Shown here one piece after another: positions 1 through 9,246 of a stretch of 64,000 nt of DNA; position 1 is the first letter of the stretch, and every line of letters starts with the position of its first letter. The DNA is from Thermococcus sp. (GTDB lineage: Archaea > Methanobacteriota_B > Thermococci > Thermococcales > Thermococcaceae). Under the pieces are notes generated by a model. The model worked only from the letters and a program-made list of their open reading frames with translations, was not told where the DNA came from and made no database searches. Where the stretch lies: positions 1 through 64,000 of the forward strand of contig NZ_JACDNS010000004.1 of NCBI RefSeq assembly GCF_017656495.1, read 5' to 3'. Made by a program: the position numbers and the translations under genes.

Positions 1-46
1 ATCGAAACGAGACCGGGTGTAGCCCCGCCGCTATGACCGCCGTACC
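1..46 (-). rRNA. rrf: 5S ribosomal RNA, 5' end only (cut by the window edge)
   Basis: The reverse complement of the first 46 bases begins GGTACGGCGGTCATAGCG and continues through CACCCGGTCTCGTTTCGA. This is the conserved start of archaeal 5S rRNA, including the CGGTCTC-TTTCGA segment of loop A/helix II. The rest of the roughly 120-nt gene lies outside the window. No 23S or 16S sequence is next to it on this side, and a TATA box 28 bases upstream suggests a stand-alone 5S transcription unit. The exact 5' end is uncertain by one or two bases. Confidence 0.85.
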
Positions 47-65
47 GATACATACCTTCAAAGGA

Positions 66-86
66 GGATTTATAAACATTTCGGTA
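66..86. promoter_or_regulatory. Divergent TATA region shared by 5S rRNA and the 112-1614 gene
   Basis: GATTTATAAAC at 68-78 reads as a TATA box on both strands. On the minus strand its centre is about 28 bases from the 5S start and it is preceded by a CGAAAT BRE-like element. On the plus strand a start site would fall near base 100, just ahead of the GGAGG at 102-106. Only about 65 bases separate the two genes, so one box may serve both directions. Confidence 0.5.
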
Positions 87-111
87 AATGTTAGATTTGA
101 TGGAGGATTAC

Positions 112-1614
112 GTGTTTAAACTTCTGAGGTTTGCAGGGAGGCGAGAAAAGCTTACACCAGCTAAGAGGGTTAGAGATTTCCAGAGTAAAATCCAGAGTTT
201 AAAGAATGGTGAGCTTGTTGAAGTTCAGGGTTTTTTACTTCTTAGACAGCCACCTTATGCTCCAAAGGACGCTCTCTACTATATCCTTTCGCCCCTCTCT
301 CCAAGCGAACTTAAAAAGGCTGAGTTAAGAACATATCTTGTTCTTAAAATCACTGAAAAAAGTGGGATTAATGCCAAATTTAAGAGTGGAGAGTATGTAA
401 GAGTTGAGGGAATTATTGACAGTTATCCTTATGGAAATTTACGTATGATTCATGTTGTATCTCTTGAGAGTGCGGATTACTCTGATTATTGGCTCGAATA
501 CGAAGATATGGCCTTAAGCAAGAAAGAATTCGAAGACTTATTTATGAAAACCATATATGCCAACTACGACCTTGAGAAAGCTGTAATTTACTCCCTCTTT
601 GCTTCTCCGGTAATAGTGGGTGCAAAAAAGAACTGGGGGGAAGGAGTTACTTTTTCAGTATTCAAAGATCATCCAAAAGTTATTCTATCAGTTTGGGAGA
701 CTATGCGCTATCTATCGTCTCTTTTCCCAAAAGAACTGCAGCTAAGGAAAGATAACAAAGAAGCTTTTGTTGACTTGGAGCTCGATTTAGATTTCACTCT
801 CTTCGATCCTAACAACACAAACCTAAAATATTATGCCCCATATAACAAGAAGATCCTCAGCAAAGAAATTCCAGCCCCAAACTGGGCTATTGAATATTTT
901 AAAAACAAAAATGCCGTGTTTTTAACACCAAAGAAATACAACCTACTATCTCCAGACGATCCATTAGCTTATTCCTCTGAAACCCCATTCATTCTCAATG
1001 AACCTATTGGCTATGAGAGAAATAGAGAACTTGAAGAGCTAATTCCAAATGTTATCATAACAATCTTCAAAGAAAGGGAGAAAATAGCATCGCTTAGTGC
1101 TAGCGATGAAGTTATGAGGAAATTCAGAGACAGATTTGAGCACTGGATAATGAAAAACCGCCATGAATATGGTGAAAAATTTGACGCTTTGAGGCTCAAG
1201 GGCATGATATTTGAGACAAATACGAGATATCTGCTAAGCGCTCATATTTTAGGTTCAATTGGTAGATTTGAAGGGAAAATTGATACAGGCATTATCCATG
1301 ATGTCTTGCTTATAAACCAAGAGATTCTCGACTTGTGGATGAATGAACTGCCAGAGAAAGTCATACTGAGGGCTGTAGAAACCTATGAGAGGTATATTAG
1401 TGGAGATAAGAGGGCAAACACTGCACTGAGCATTTTCATGGACTTGGAAGCAACGTCTATTGATGGAACGGTTACTAGAGAGGAGTTCTACAGAGCGTTG
1501 CTTGAATATGGATTTAAAGAGACATATGCCAAGGAGATCATAGAGCGCTTAATTGCAGAAGGGCACCTTTATGAACCCTTCTTTGGAAAGCTTAAAATGA
1601 TAAAGCCAGAGTGA
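112..1614 (+). CDS. Unknown protein with N-terminal OB-fold-like and C-terminal winged-helix-like regions
   Basis: Function is not recognised. Residues about 35-120 alternate short strands and glycines in a way that resembles an OB fold (for example NGELVEVQGFLLL and SGEYVRVEGIIDSY). The last 60 residues (GTVTREEFYRALLEYGF...LIAEGHLYEP) resemble a winged helix. The arrangement recalls MCM proteins, but no Walker A or B motif is visible, so at best it would be an inactive relative (inference). The frame is open from ATG 88. The predicted transcript start near 100 and GGAGG at 102-106 favour GTG 112 as the start, giving 500 residues. RNase P component 4 follows ten bases after the stop, so the two genes are probably cotranscribed. 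Confidence 0.6.
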   Translation: MFKLLRFAGRREKLTPAKRVRDFQSKIQSLKNGELVEVQGFLLLRQPPYAPKDALYYILSPLSPSELKKAELRTYLVLKITEKSGINAKFKSGEYVRVEGIIDSYPYGNLRMIHVVSLESADYSDYWLEYEDMALSKKEFEDLFMKTIYANYDLEKAVIYSLFASPVIVGAKKNWGEGVTFSVFKDHPKVILSVWETMRYLSSLFPKELQLRKDNKEAFVDLELDLDFTLFDPNNTNLKYYAPYNKKILSKEIPAPNWAIEYFKNKNAVFLTPKKYNLLSPDDPLAYSSETPFILNEPIGYERNRELEELIPNVIITIFKEREKIASLSASDEVMRKFRDRFEHWIMKNRHEYGEKFDALRLKGMIFETNTRYLLSAHILGSIGRFEGKIDTGIIHDVLLINQEILDLWMNELPEKVILRAVETYERYISGDKRANTALSIFMDLEATSIDGTVTREEFYRALLEYGFKETYAKEIIERLIAEGHLYEPFFGKLKMIKPE

Positions 1615-1624
1615 AGTGGTTAAA

Positions 1625-2014
1625 ATGTCAAAGAAGTTTTTGAGAAAGAAGGAGCAGAGGGAGAAAAGAAAAATTGCTTTAGAAAGAATTAACATTCTCT
1701 TCACATTAGCTGAGAGGGTTTTTCCTTATGATAAGGAATTAGCTAATAGATATGTTGAAATAGCCCTAGCTGTGCAGCAGAAAGCTAAAGTGAGAATGCC
1801 ACGGAAGTGGAAGCGGCGATATTGCAAAAGATGTCATTCATTTTTAGTGCCAGGAGTTAACGCTCAAGTTAGGCTGAGGCAGAAGAGAATGCCTCATGTT
1901 GTTATCAAGTGTCTTGAATGCGGACACATTATGAGGTATCCATATCTAAGAGAGCAGAAAGAGAAGCGTAAGAGAAGACTTGAAGAGAGAGTTAAAAATA
2001 AAAGTCAACCTTGA
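1625..2014 (+). CDS. rnp4: Ribonuclease P protein component 4 (Rpp21/Rpr2 family)
   Basis: This is a protein subunit of archaeal RNase P, which removes 5' leaders from pre-tRNAs. The family has two N-terminal helices that bind the Rpp29 partner and a C-terminal zinc ribbon. Both are visible: a basic helical region at residues 1-55 and two zinc knuckles, CKRCHS near residue 62 and CLECGH near 94. At 129 residues it is close to the usual length. An in-frame GTG at 1616 exists, but ATG 1625 follows a GTGGTT ribosome-binding-like stretch and begins the conserved MSKKFLRKKE. Its last ten bases overlap the convergent serS stop. Confidence 0.93.
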   Translation: MSKKFLRKKEQREKRKIALERINILFTLAERVFPYDKELANRYVEIALAVQQKAKVRMPRKWKRRYCKRCHSFLVPGVNAQVRLRQKRMPHVVIKCLECGHIMRYPYLREQKEKRKRRLEERVKNKSQP

Positions 2015-3372
2015 CAGCACTTCTCTTTTCTATCGGCAGGTACAATTTCTTTGAATCCTGTGTACTTCCACAGTGCCTTTGGTATTTTAACTGTTCCATC
2101 CTCTTCCTGGAAGTTCTCCAAAATGGCAACTATCGCTCTTGAGGTCGCTATTGCTGTTGAATTTAAGGTGTGCACGAACTTCGGCTTCTCGTGAGTCTTG
2201 TCTCTGAATCTAATGTTCAATCTTCTTGCCTGCCAGTCGGTACAGTTTGAACAGCTGACAACTTCTCTGAACTTTCCTTGACCTGGCATCCATGCTTCGA
2301 TGTCGTACTTCTTGGCGGCAACATAGCCTAAATCTCCAGTACAGATGTTGACCACTCTATATGGAATTTCAAGTTCTTGGAACAGCTCTTCAGCGTTCTG
2401 GAGGAGCTTTTCATGCCACTCCCAGCTCTCTTCTGGTCTTGAATAGACAAACTGCTCAACCTTGTGGAACTGGTGAACTCTGAAAATTCCCTTTGTGTCC
2501 TTTCCAGCGGTTCCTGCTTCCTTTCTGAAACATGGACTAATACCAACGTATAGAATAGGCAAATCTTTGCCTTCAATGATCTCATTGGCATGCATTCCAG
2601 CCAGTGGATGCTCGGCAGTTGGTATCAAATACAGATCTTCATCCTCAATCTTGTAAATAACGTTTTCAAAGTCGTCAAAGGTCGTAACACCCTCTTCAAC
2701 GTATCTCCTGACCATATATGGGGGAATAACCGGTGTGAATCCTTTCTCAATCAGCCTATCAAGGGCGAATCTAATTAAAGCTAAGTCGAGGATTACAATC
2801 TCGTTGAGGAGATAGTAAAATCTTGAACCGCTGACCTTTGCAGCTCTTTCAAAATCTGCGCCCCTTAAAATCTCGAGTAAGTCAACGTGAAGCCTTGGCT
2901 TCCACTCTAGAACTTCATACTCCATCTTTCCTTGGCTCTGCTCAAGAAAGCTCTCAAGATGACCTTTCCAGACTCTGGCTTTGCCCCAGAACTTTATTGG
3001 AACGTTTTCGGTGTCATCCTTTCCAATTGGAACGCTCTCATGGGTTATGTTTGGCAATCTCCAGAGATAGAAGTCAATTTTCCTCCTTATTTCTTCGTTC
3101 TCTTTCTCCAGATCTTCAATTTGCTTGACTATTTCTTTGCTCTTTGCAAGTAAATCCTCTACAGGCTCTCCAGCTTTCTTTCTTTTGCCTATCTCGACTG
3201 CTATTCTGTTTCTTTCCCTTCTTAGCTGGTTAATCTTTCTGAGGTTTTCTCTCCACTTCTTGTCAAGCTCGAGAATTTCGTCAATCCACTTGAGCTTTTC
3301 AAGTTCGCCACGTTTTATCAAATCTTTCTTTACTATCTCTGGATTTTCACGAATGAGCTTTATGTCCAACAT
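2005..3372 (-). CDS. serS: Seryl-tRNA synthetase (class II, standard type)
   Basis: The enzyme charges tRNA-Ser, and tRNA-Sec where present, with serine. The N-terminal 110 residues form the long antiparallel coiled-coil arm that contacts the tRNA variable arm (LDKKWRENLRKINQLRRERNRIA...). The catalytic core carries motif 2 (FRKEAGTAGKDTKGIFRVHQF) and motif 3 (NSTAIATSRAIVAILEN). It has no zinc-site insertion of the rare methanogen type, so it is the common SerRS. TTAGGTGA lies five bases ahead of ATG 3372, which is preferred over an in-frame ATG nine bases upstream. It is 455 residues long, and moeA lies upstream on the same strand. Confidence 0.97.
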   Translation of the reverse strand: MLDIKLIRENPEIVKKDLIKRGELEKLKWIDEILELDKKWRENLRKINQLRRERNRIAVEIGKRKKAGEPVEDLLAKSKEIVKQIEDLEKENEEIRRKIDFYLWRLPNITHESVPIGKDDTENVPIKFWGKARVWKGHLESFLEQSQGKMEYEVLEWKPRLHVDLLEILRGADFERAAKVSGSRFYYLLNEIVILDLALIRFALDRLIEKGFTPVIPPYMVRRYVEEGVTTFDDFENVIYKIEDEDLYLIPTAEHPLAGMHANEIIEGKDLPILYVGISPCFRKEAGTAGKDTKGIFRVHQFHKVEQFVYSRPEESWEWHEKLLQNAEELFQELEIPYRVVNICTGDLGYVAAKKYDIEAWMPGQGKFREVVSCSNCTDWQARRLNIRFRDKTHEKPKFVHTLNSTAIATSRAIVAILENFQEEDGTVKIPKALWKYTGFKEIVPADRKEKCCQG

Positions 3373-3453
3373 AACATTCACCTAAGAATTTAAAGAGAAG
3401 GAGAAGTTTAAAAATCATTTGTTAGCGGAATTGATAAAATGATAAATCAAAAT

Positions 3454-4656
3454 TCAAATACCAAATAGTATCACCTCAATCTCTTCTCCTTCCTCTAATA
3501 TTTCAACATTCTCCGGAACCTCTATGAATCCATCTGCATCAATAAAGCTCGTAACAGCTCCGCTACCCTTTAATATCGGCACGGCTTTATCATTTTCAAT
3601 CCTCACCGGAAGGAACTGTCTTCTTCCTTTTACAGAGAAAACTTTGTGAGCGAGCTTTTTCTTAACTTTTCTGTACTCTTGACTCTGACCAAGAAGCTTT
3701 CTAATGAGAGGAGCGACCAGCAAAGTGAAATTCGTTAGGCATGAAGTTGGATATCCTGGCAGACCGAAAATGGGTTTTCCGTCTATAAGTCCAATTATTG
3801 TTGGCTTGCCTGGCTGAATAGCTATGCCGTGAACCTTTATCTCGCCGAGTTCTTCAATTATTGATGCTGTTAAATCCCTGATCCCCCCGCTTGCTCCTCC
3901 TGAAAGGATTATCATATCGTACTTTAATCCCTCGAGTATTTTCTCTTTTAAGCTCTCTCTGTCATCTTTGGCGATTCCCAAGAAATATGCTTCCCCACCA
4001 AGCTCTCTTATAGCATCGCTTATTGCTCTGCCGTTTATGTCGTAAATTTGACCGTATTTCAGCTCTTTGCCTGGTAAAATAATCTCGTTTCCAGTGCTTA
4101 TCACAGCAACTTTGGGCCTTGCAAAGACCTTGACTTTTTCAAAGCCGACAGCAGAAAGCAAAGCAGTCTCTTTAAAGCTCAGCTTTGTCCCTTTCTTCAG
4201 CAGAAGCTTTCCTTTTGGTATATCTGCCCCAGCCTTCATAACTCCATACTGTGGATACACGGGCTTGTATATGATTACCCAATCGTTTTCTCTGTCGACT
4301 TCCTCGAATGGGATGACAGCATCTGCTCCTTTTGGCAGAGGTGCACCTGTTGAAATGTAAGCGCTTTCTTTATCCTCCAGCTTTATCTCTGAGGTATCTC
4401 CAGCGTTTATTTCCCCAACAACCTTTAGTTTCACGGGATTTGTTTCGTTTGCTCCCCATGTATCTTTGCTTTTTACAGCATACCCATCGACGGTTGCCCT
4501 ATCGAATGGGGGAACATTTATTGGACTGGTTATGTCTTCAGCCAGCACTCTTCCTAAGGCTTCCTCGAGCGTTATCTCTTCAATTTTGGGCTTTAAGGAA
4601 AATGAATTAATAACCTTCAAAGCCTCTTCGAGTGGAACAACCTTTAGGAATGCCAT
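3454..4656 (-). CDS. moeA: Molybdopterin molybdenumtransferase MoeA
   Basis: MoeA inserts molybdate or tungstate into adenylylated molybdopterin to complete the cofactor. In Thermococcales this supplies tungsten-dependent ferredoxin oxidoreductases. The N-terminal MoeA region contains PPFDRATVDGYAV (residues about 47-59). The MogA-like domain carries VAVISTGNEI and the ILSGGASGG loop, followed by the QPGKPTIIG and GLPGYPTSC segments that bind the pterin. The C-terminal beta domain (about 330-400) is present, so the 400-residue protein is full length. GGGTGAT precedes the ATG. A TATA-like TTTATTAAAA lies about 30 bases upstream, back to back with the promoter of the next gene. Confidence 0.95.
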   Translation of the reverse strand: MAFLKVVPLEEALKVINSFSLKPKIEEITLEEALGRVLAEDITSPINVPPFDRATVDGYAVKSKDTWGANETNPVKLKVVGEINAGDTSEIKLEDKESAYISTGAPLPKGADAVIPFEEVDRENDWVIIYKPVYPQYGVMKAGADIPKGKLLLKKGTKLSFKETALLSAVGFEKVKVFARPKVAVISTGNEIILPGKELKYGQIYDINGRAISDAIRELGGEAYFLGIAKDDRESLKEKILEGLKYDMIILSGGASGGIRDLTASIIEELGEIKVHGIAIQPGKPTIIGLIDGKPIFGLPGYPTSCLTNFTLLVAPLIRKLLGQSQEYRKVKKKLAHKVFSVKGRRQFLPVRIENDKAVPILKGSGAVTSFIDADGFIEVPENVEILEEGEEIEVILFGI

Positions 4657-4737
4657 GCCATCACCCTAAAAAGCTCAACCTTTTAATAAAAAACCTTTAG
4701 GTAAGTGGTTCAGTTTACCTGTTATATTGATCCTCAA

Positions 4738-4770
4738 CCTTTTTAATACCTAACTGCGTATCTCAAACCA
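4738..4770 (+). promoter_or_regulatory. TATA box for a probably leaderless transcript
   Basis: TTTTTAATA at 4740-4748 is centred about 26 bases before the A of ATG 4770. No Shine-Dalgarno-like sequence lies between the box and the ATG (TCTCAAACCATG). The spacing places the transcript start on the initiation codon itself. Confidence 0.55.
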
Positions 4771-5561
4771 TGAGAGTTGCGATTATAACAAGAAATGCTC
4801 GCGTGTATTACATCGTTTCAAAGGTGCTTAAGGAGTATAGAATTCCTTTTTACAGCCTCCGCTTAGATGAGAAGATTCCTTTTGACGTTGAGGTTGTTCT
4901 GACAAGTGAAGAAGATTACGATAAAATCAACTTTCCAGTTAAGATAATCGTTAAGAACGAAAACTTCATAGATGAGCTTTTAGCAAGACTTGAGGGGAGG
5001 AAGAGATTCAAAAAAGTTTTTATTGCAATAGATCCCGGAGAGAGGCCTGGAGTTGCAGTTGTTGGCGACAATAGGATAGTTGAGGTTTACCATTTGAAAA
5101 GTCCCAAAGATGTGGATATAATCCTCGAACTTCTCGAGAAGTATCCAAAAGCAAAAATCAAGATTGGGCATGGGGCAAAGAGGCACCGCATATTAATGCT
5201 CAAAGTTCTTGCAAGGGTTTTAGGTGAGGATTATCCAGTAATTCTTGTAAATGAGAGAGGTACAACGCCTAAAGTGGGCGGGGTTGAGGGCTCTCAAGTT
5301 CAGGATATAGTTGCATCAATCAACATAGCTTTAAGGGAGGGGAGGGAAGTTAAAATTGGAGAATTAATTTATACAAATGAGCCGACTAAAAGGGAGATCG
5401 AGCATATAAAAAGTAGAAGTAGGATTATGAGTGGAGGTAAGATTACAATTTCATCTGAACTTGCACGTGAAGTTGCTAAGGGTAATTTAACGTTGGAGGA
5501 GGCTATTGAAATTCACCAAAGGAGGGGTAAAGATGATTTTAGGAAAAAAGGACGAGATTAA
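4770..5561 (+). CDS. RNase H-fold (RuvC/YqgF-like) protein of unknown function
   Basis: Function is not established. Around residue 87 the sequence [27 protein letters not shown] has the first-strand pattern of the RNase H fold (hydrophobic strand, Asp, then Gly). This is the pattern of RuvC and YqgF nucleases. Two later acidic positions are plausible: a glutamate near 160 (ILVNERGTT) and QVQDIVAS near 178. The first 80 residues form a separate alpha/beta region. The ATG appears leaderless. The 3' end overlaps cdc48 by 29 bases, so the two are cotranscribed. A nucleic-acid-processing role is inferred from the fold only. Confidence 0.6.
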   Translation: MRVAIITRNARVYYIVSKVLKEYRIPFYSLRLDEKIPFDVEVVLTSEEDYDKINFPVKIIVKNENFIDELLARLEGRKRFKKVFIAIDPGERPGVAVVGDNRIVEVYHLKSPKDVDIILELLEKYPKAKIKIGHGAKRHRILMLKVLARVLGEDYPVILVNERGTTPKVGGVEGSQVQDIVASINIALREGREVKIGELIYTNEPTKREIEHIKSRSRIMSGGKITISSELAREVAKGNLTLEEAIEIHQRRGKDDFRKKGRD

Positions 5562-8037
5562 GGGTGAAATTAAACTTAGGGTTGCAGAGGCCTTGAAAAG
5601 AGATGTGGGGAGAGGGATAGTTAGATTTGATAGAAAATATCAGCGTGAGTTAGGAGTTGAGCCCGGGGATATAGTGGAACTTGAGGGAGAGAGGACAACT
5701 GCTGCAATTGTTGCAAATGCCCATCCAGACGACAGAGGATTAGATATAATTAGAATGGATGGTTATATCAGAAGAAATGCTGGGGTTAGTATTGGGGACT
5801 ATGTAACTGTTAGGAGAGCTGAAGTCAAAGAAGCAAAGAAAGTTGTCCTAGCACCAGCTCAGAAGGGAGTTTTCATTCAGATTCCTGGAGATATGATTAA
5901 GCAGAACCTTCTCGGCAGGCCAGTTGTAAAAGGGGATATTATAGTTGCAAGTGGAAGAGAGGAATTCTACACAGGTTCTCCCTTTGATGAGTTCTTTAGA
6001 GGATTCTTTGAGGCACTTCCATTAGCTTTTGGTGAACTAAAGTTTATTGTCGTGAACACAAATCCCAAGGGGATAGTTCAGATAACGTATAACACTGAAA
6101 TTGAAGTTCTTCCTCAAGCGGTCGAAGTTAAAGAGGAAAAGGTTCCAGAGGTTACCTATGAGGACATTGGTGGTCTCAAGGATGCGATTCAGAAGATCAG
6201 GGAAATGGTTGAGCTACCGTTAAAGCACCCAGAACTCTTTGAGCGTTTAGGAATTGAGCCACCAAAGGGAGTTTTGCTCTATGGTCCACCAGGAACAGGT
6301 AAAACTTTGCTTGCAAAGGCTGTGGCAAATGAAACCAACGCTCACTTTATAGCCATCAACGGTCCAGAAATCATGAGTAAATTCTATGGTGAAAGTGAGG
6401 AAAGACTAAGGGAGGTCTTTAAAGAAGCTGAAGAGAACGCTCCAAGTATTATCTTCATTGATGAAATTGATGCAATTGCACCAAAGAGAGAAGAAGTTAC
6501 TGGAGAAGTTGAAAAGAGAGTCGTTAGCCAGCTCTTGACCCTAATGGATGGACTAAAGAAAAGAGGAAAAGTCATTGTCATAGCCGCAACGAACAGACCT
6601 GATGCAATTGATCCAGCTTTGAGAAGGCCTGGAAGGTTTGATAGAGAAATTGAAGTTGGTGTTCCAGATAAACAGGGAAGAAAAGAAATCCTCCAAATCC
6701 ACACCAGAGGAATGCCTCTTGAGCCGGAGTATGATAAGCAGTCAGTTTTGAAAGTTCTTAAAAGTCTGCTCAAAGAAGAGCGCTTTGATAAAGAGAAGCT
6801 TGAGGAGATTATCAAGAAAGTCGAAAAAGCCAGAGATGAAGATGAGATCAAGGACATTCTTAAGAGTGACGGAGAAATTTACCGCGAAGTTAAAACTAAG
6901 CTAATTGATAAGATGCTTGATGAGCTAGCGGAAAAGACGCACGGATTCGTTGGAGCAGACTTGGCAGCTTTAGCGAGAGAAGCTGCAATGGTTGTTCTGA
7001 GGAGGTTAATCCAGGAGGGTAAGATTAATCCAGAAGAAGAAAAGATTGCACCAGAAGTTCTTCAAGAGCTCAAAGTTACTAAGAAAGACTTCTATGAAGC
7101 TTTGAAAATGGTTGAACCTTCAGCTTTGAGAGAAGTAATGCTTGAAGTTCCAAATGTTCACTGGGAGGACATAGGAGGTCTTGATGAAGTCAAGCAAGCA
7201 CTCAGAGAAGCAGTTGAATGGCCGCTCAAATATCCAAAGGCCTTTCAGCGCTTAGGAATAACCCCACCAAAGGGAATCCTTCTCTATGGACCACCAGGAA
7301 CAGGTAAGACTCTGCTCGCTAAAGCTGTTGCAACAGAGAGCGAGGCTAACTTTATTGGCATCAGAGGTCCAGAAGTTTTAAGCAAATGGGTAGGAGAAAG
7401 CGAGAAAAGGATAAGAGAGATCTTCAGGAAAGCAAGACAAGCGGCACCAACGGTGGTGTTCATTGATGAGATTGATGCAATTGCTCCAATGAGAGGAACC
7501 GATGTCAACAGGGTTACTGATAGAATAATTAACCAATTATTGACAGAAATGGATGGACTTGAAGAGAATAGTGGCGTTGTTGTTATAGCAGCAACTAACA
7601 GGCCGGATATATTAGATCCGGCATTACTCAGACCTGGAAGATTTGATAGGTTAATCTTAGTTCCAGCACCAGACGAAAAAGCAAGATATGAAATTCTAAA
7701 AGTCCACACGAGGAGAGTGCCCTTAGCGGAAGATGTAAACTTAAAAGAGCTTGCCAAGAGGCTTGAAGGTTATACAGGGGCAGACATAGCAGCACTTGTG
7801 AGGGAAGCAGCAATGAACGCAATGAGAAGAGCAGTGACAAACACACCAAAAGATCTCATTGAAGAGCAAAGTGAAGAATTTCTTGAAAAACTCAAAGTCT
7901 CACGGAAGGATTTTGAAGAGGCCATGAAAAAGATAAGGCCCAGTGTTACAAAATACATGATCGAGTACTATAAACAGTTCGAAGAGAGCAGAAAAGCACC
8001 TAAAGAGAGAAAGGAGATGGATTACTTCACAGGCTGA
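5533..8037 (+). CDS. cdc48: Cdc48/VAT-type AAA+ ATPase
   Basis: This is the archaeal p97/VAT unfoldase, a hexameric cytoplasmic AAA+ machine that unfolds proteins, often for the proteasome. The N domain (residues 1-190, double-psi barrel plus four-stranded part) is followed by D1 with Walker A GPPGTGKT at about 251-258 and Walker [14 protein letters not shown]2 has a second GPPGTGKT at about 586-593 and [12 protein letters not shown]. Both have arginine-finger RPGRFDR segments. A charged insertion of about 50 residues follows the D1 sensor region ([27 protein letters not shown]). GGAGGGG at 5521-5527 sits seven bases before ATG 5533, so the longer frame from 5506 is rejected. The product is 834 residues. 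Confidence 0.96.
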   Translation: MILGKKDEIKGEIKLRVAEALKRDVGRGIVRFDRKYQRELGVEPGDIVELEGERTTAAIVANAHPDDRGLDIIRMDGYIRRNAGVSIGDYVTVRRAEVKEAKKVVLAPAQKGVFIQIPGDMIKQNLLGRPVVKGDIIVASGREEFYTGSPFDEFFRGFFEALPLAFGELKFIVVNTNPKGIVQITYNTEIEVLPQAVEVKEEKVPEVTYEDIGGLKDAIQKIREMVELPLKHPELFERLGIEPPKGVLLYGPPGTGKTLLAKAVANETNAHFIAINGPEIMSKFYGESEERLREVFKEAEENAPSIIFIDEIDAIAPKREEVTGEVEKRVVSQLLTLMDGLKKRGKVIVIAATNRPDAIDPALRRPGRFDREIEVGVPDKQGRKEILQIHTRGMPLEPEYDKQSVLKVLKSLLKEERFDKEKLEEIIKKVEKARDEDEIKDILKSDGEIYREVKTKLIDKMLDELAEKTHGFVGADLAALAREAAMVVLRRLIQEGKINPEEEKIAPEVLQELKVTKKDFYEALKMVEPSALREVMLEVPNVHWEDIGGLDEVKQALREAVEWPLKYPKAFQRLGITPPKGILLYGPPGTGKTLLAKAVATESEANFIGIRGPEVLSKWVGESEKRIREIFRKARQAAPTVVFIDEIDAIAPMRGTDVNRVTDRIINQLLTEMDGLEENSGVVVIAATNRPDILDPALLRPGRFDRLILVPAPDEKARYEILKVHTRRVPLAEDVNLKELAKRLEGYTGADIAALVREAAMNAMRRAVTNTPKDLIEEQSEEFLEKLKVSRKDFEEAMKKIRPSVTKYMIEYYKQFEESRKAPKERKEMDYFTG

Positions 8038-8075
8038 ATGGGGATTTGCTTTTTATATTCTCTCTCACGTTTCAC

Positions 8076-8105
8076 TTTCTGCTTATGCAGAAAAGATTTT
8101 TATAC
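8076..8105 (+). promoter_or_regulatory. Perfect palindrome next to the TATA box of the PRC-barrel gene
   Basis: TTTCTGC-TTAT-GCAGAAA at 8076-8093 is a perfect 7-bp inverted repeat. It abuts a TATA box, TTTTTATAC at 8097-8105, whose predicted start near 8127 suits ATG 8152. The position directly upstream of TATA suits an operator for an activator or repressor. It could instead be a hairpin at the 3' end of the cdc48 transcript. No known Thermococcales regulator motif matches it. Confidence 0.45.
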
Positions 8106-8151
8106 AAAAACCCCGACTAATAGTATAGTTTAAAATTCTGAGGTGGCAAAG

Positions 8152-8457
8152 ATGGTAAAGATAAAGGCTTCAAAGCTTAGGGATGTTGAGCTCATTACAG
8201 ACACAGGAATAAGACTCGGATGGGTTTATGATTTGAGCTTTGATGAAGAAACTGGTGATTTACTTGTAATTGTAGCTGAACCAGATGAAGATTTAGATAC
8301 AAGTGAATTTGTCACTGATCATGAGGGATTGCTTTTAATCCCAATAAGTGCCGTCAAAAGCATTGGAGAAGTGATAATAATTGACTCCTCAAAGTTGGCA
8401 GTTAAATCTAAGCTCAGAAGATTGAGGACTGTGAAAGAAAAGCTCCAGTCTCCTTGA
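8152..8457 (+). CDS. PRC-barrel domain protein
   Basis: The 101-residue protein is one PRC-barrel domain, a small six-stranded beta barrel found in photosynthetic reaction centres, RimM and many small archaeal proteins. The hallmark pattern is seen at the start (ASKLRDVELITDTGIRLGWVYDLSFDEETGDLLVIV) and at IPISAVKSIGEVIIID. Archaeal stand-alone copies are widespread; their role is unknown, with RNA binding or a division-related role suggested. AGGTGG at 8141-8146 precedes ATG 8152, so the in-frame GTG at 8143 is inside the ribosome binding site. It has its own promoter and is followed by a convergent gene. Confidence 0.85.
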   Translation: MVKIKASKLRDVELITDTGIRLGWVYDLSFDEETGDLLVIVAEPDEDLDTSEFVTDHEGLLLIPISAVKSIGEVIIIDSSKLAVKSKLRRLRTVKEKLQSP

Positions 8458-8469
8458 TCCTCCTTCTGT

Positions 8470-9168
8470 TTAATATCCTTCGTAAAGTCTATAAGCCAGA
8501 AACTTGGGTAGCCCAGCTTTAATTATTTTTCTCACGGCTTTATCAATGTCATACTCAACCCTCTCAAAAATAACTTCTTGAGTCTCTGTATCAATGAAGG
8601 CATAAGCAGTCCTCCAATCTCCATCTCTCGGCTGCCCAACTCCTCCCGGATTTATTATTCTCCTTCCGTCAATTTCCCTAAGCATCGGCATATGAGTGTG
8701 TCCTACAACCAGGTCATCTTGCTTTACATAGCTCAAAATGTCTCTAAGCTCGCTATCTGGGAACCAGGGAAAGAGATATTCATCTAAAGGAGCTCTTGGA
8801 GAACCATGAATTATGAGATAGCTCCTACCAGTATCATCAGTAAAGATTTGTCTGATGGGCAATTTCCTCAAAAACTCAAGATTCTCAATGCTCATAACCT
8901 GTTGATGCCATCTCACAGCTGCTCTTGCATAGGGATTAAATCCCCAATCCATGCCAAAAGCAACAGCATTGTCATGATTTCCCCTCACACAGAGAATTTC
9001 TCTCTTTTTTATTTGCTCCTTGAAGAATTCAACGACTTCATTGGGGTTTGCTCCATAGCCAACTAAATCACCCATGCAGAAGATTACATCCGCTTTCTTA
9101 ACTTCTCTCCATACAGCTTGAAGAGCTTCCCAGTTGGAGTGGATGTCGGAGATTAAGCCGATTAACAT
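8470..9168 (-). CDS. Metallophosphoesterase (MJ0936/YfcE-like phosphodiesterase)
   Basis: This is a calcineurin-like dinuclear metal phosphoesterase. All family motifs are in order: DIHSN near residue 8, GDLVGYG near 33, GNHD near 64, HGSPR near 123 and GHTHMP near 157, then NPGGVGQPRDGD. The closest characterised relatives hydrolyse cyclic or model phosphodiesters in vitro; the natural substrate is unknown. It is 232 residues, a complete single domain without signal peptide or membrane segment, so it is cytoplasmic. GGGAGA precedes ATG 9168. The gene stands alone, convergent with the PRC-barrel gene. Confidence 0.9.
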   Translation of the reverse strand: MLIGLISDIHSNWEALQAVWREVKKADVIFCMGDLVGYGANPNEVVEFFKEQIKKREILCVRGNHDNAVAFGMDWGFNPYARAAVRWHQQVMSIENLEFLRKLPIRQIFTDDTGRSYLIIHGSPRAPLDEYLFPWFPDSELRDILSYVKQDDLVVGHTHMPMLREIDGRRIINPGGVGQPRDGDWRTAYAFIDTETQEVIFERVEYDIDKAVRKIIKAGLPKFLAYRLYEGY

Positions 9169-9246
9169 ACTTCTCCCTTAGAATAATTTGGCATTAGGAG
9201 GTTATTAAGTGTTTTCACGAGAAGTAAGAAAGTGAGAAAAAGGGAA

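Noticed and set aside
112-1614. Active MCM replicative helicase
   Set aside because: No Walker A, Walker B or arginine finger can be found and it is shorter than MCM.
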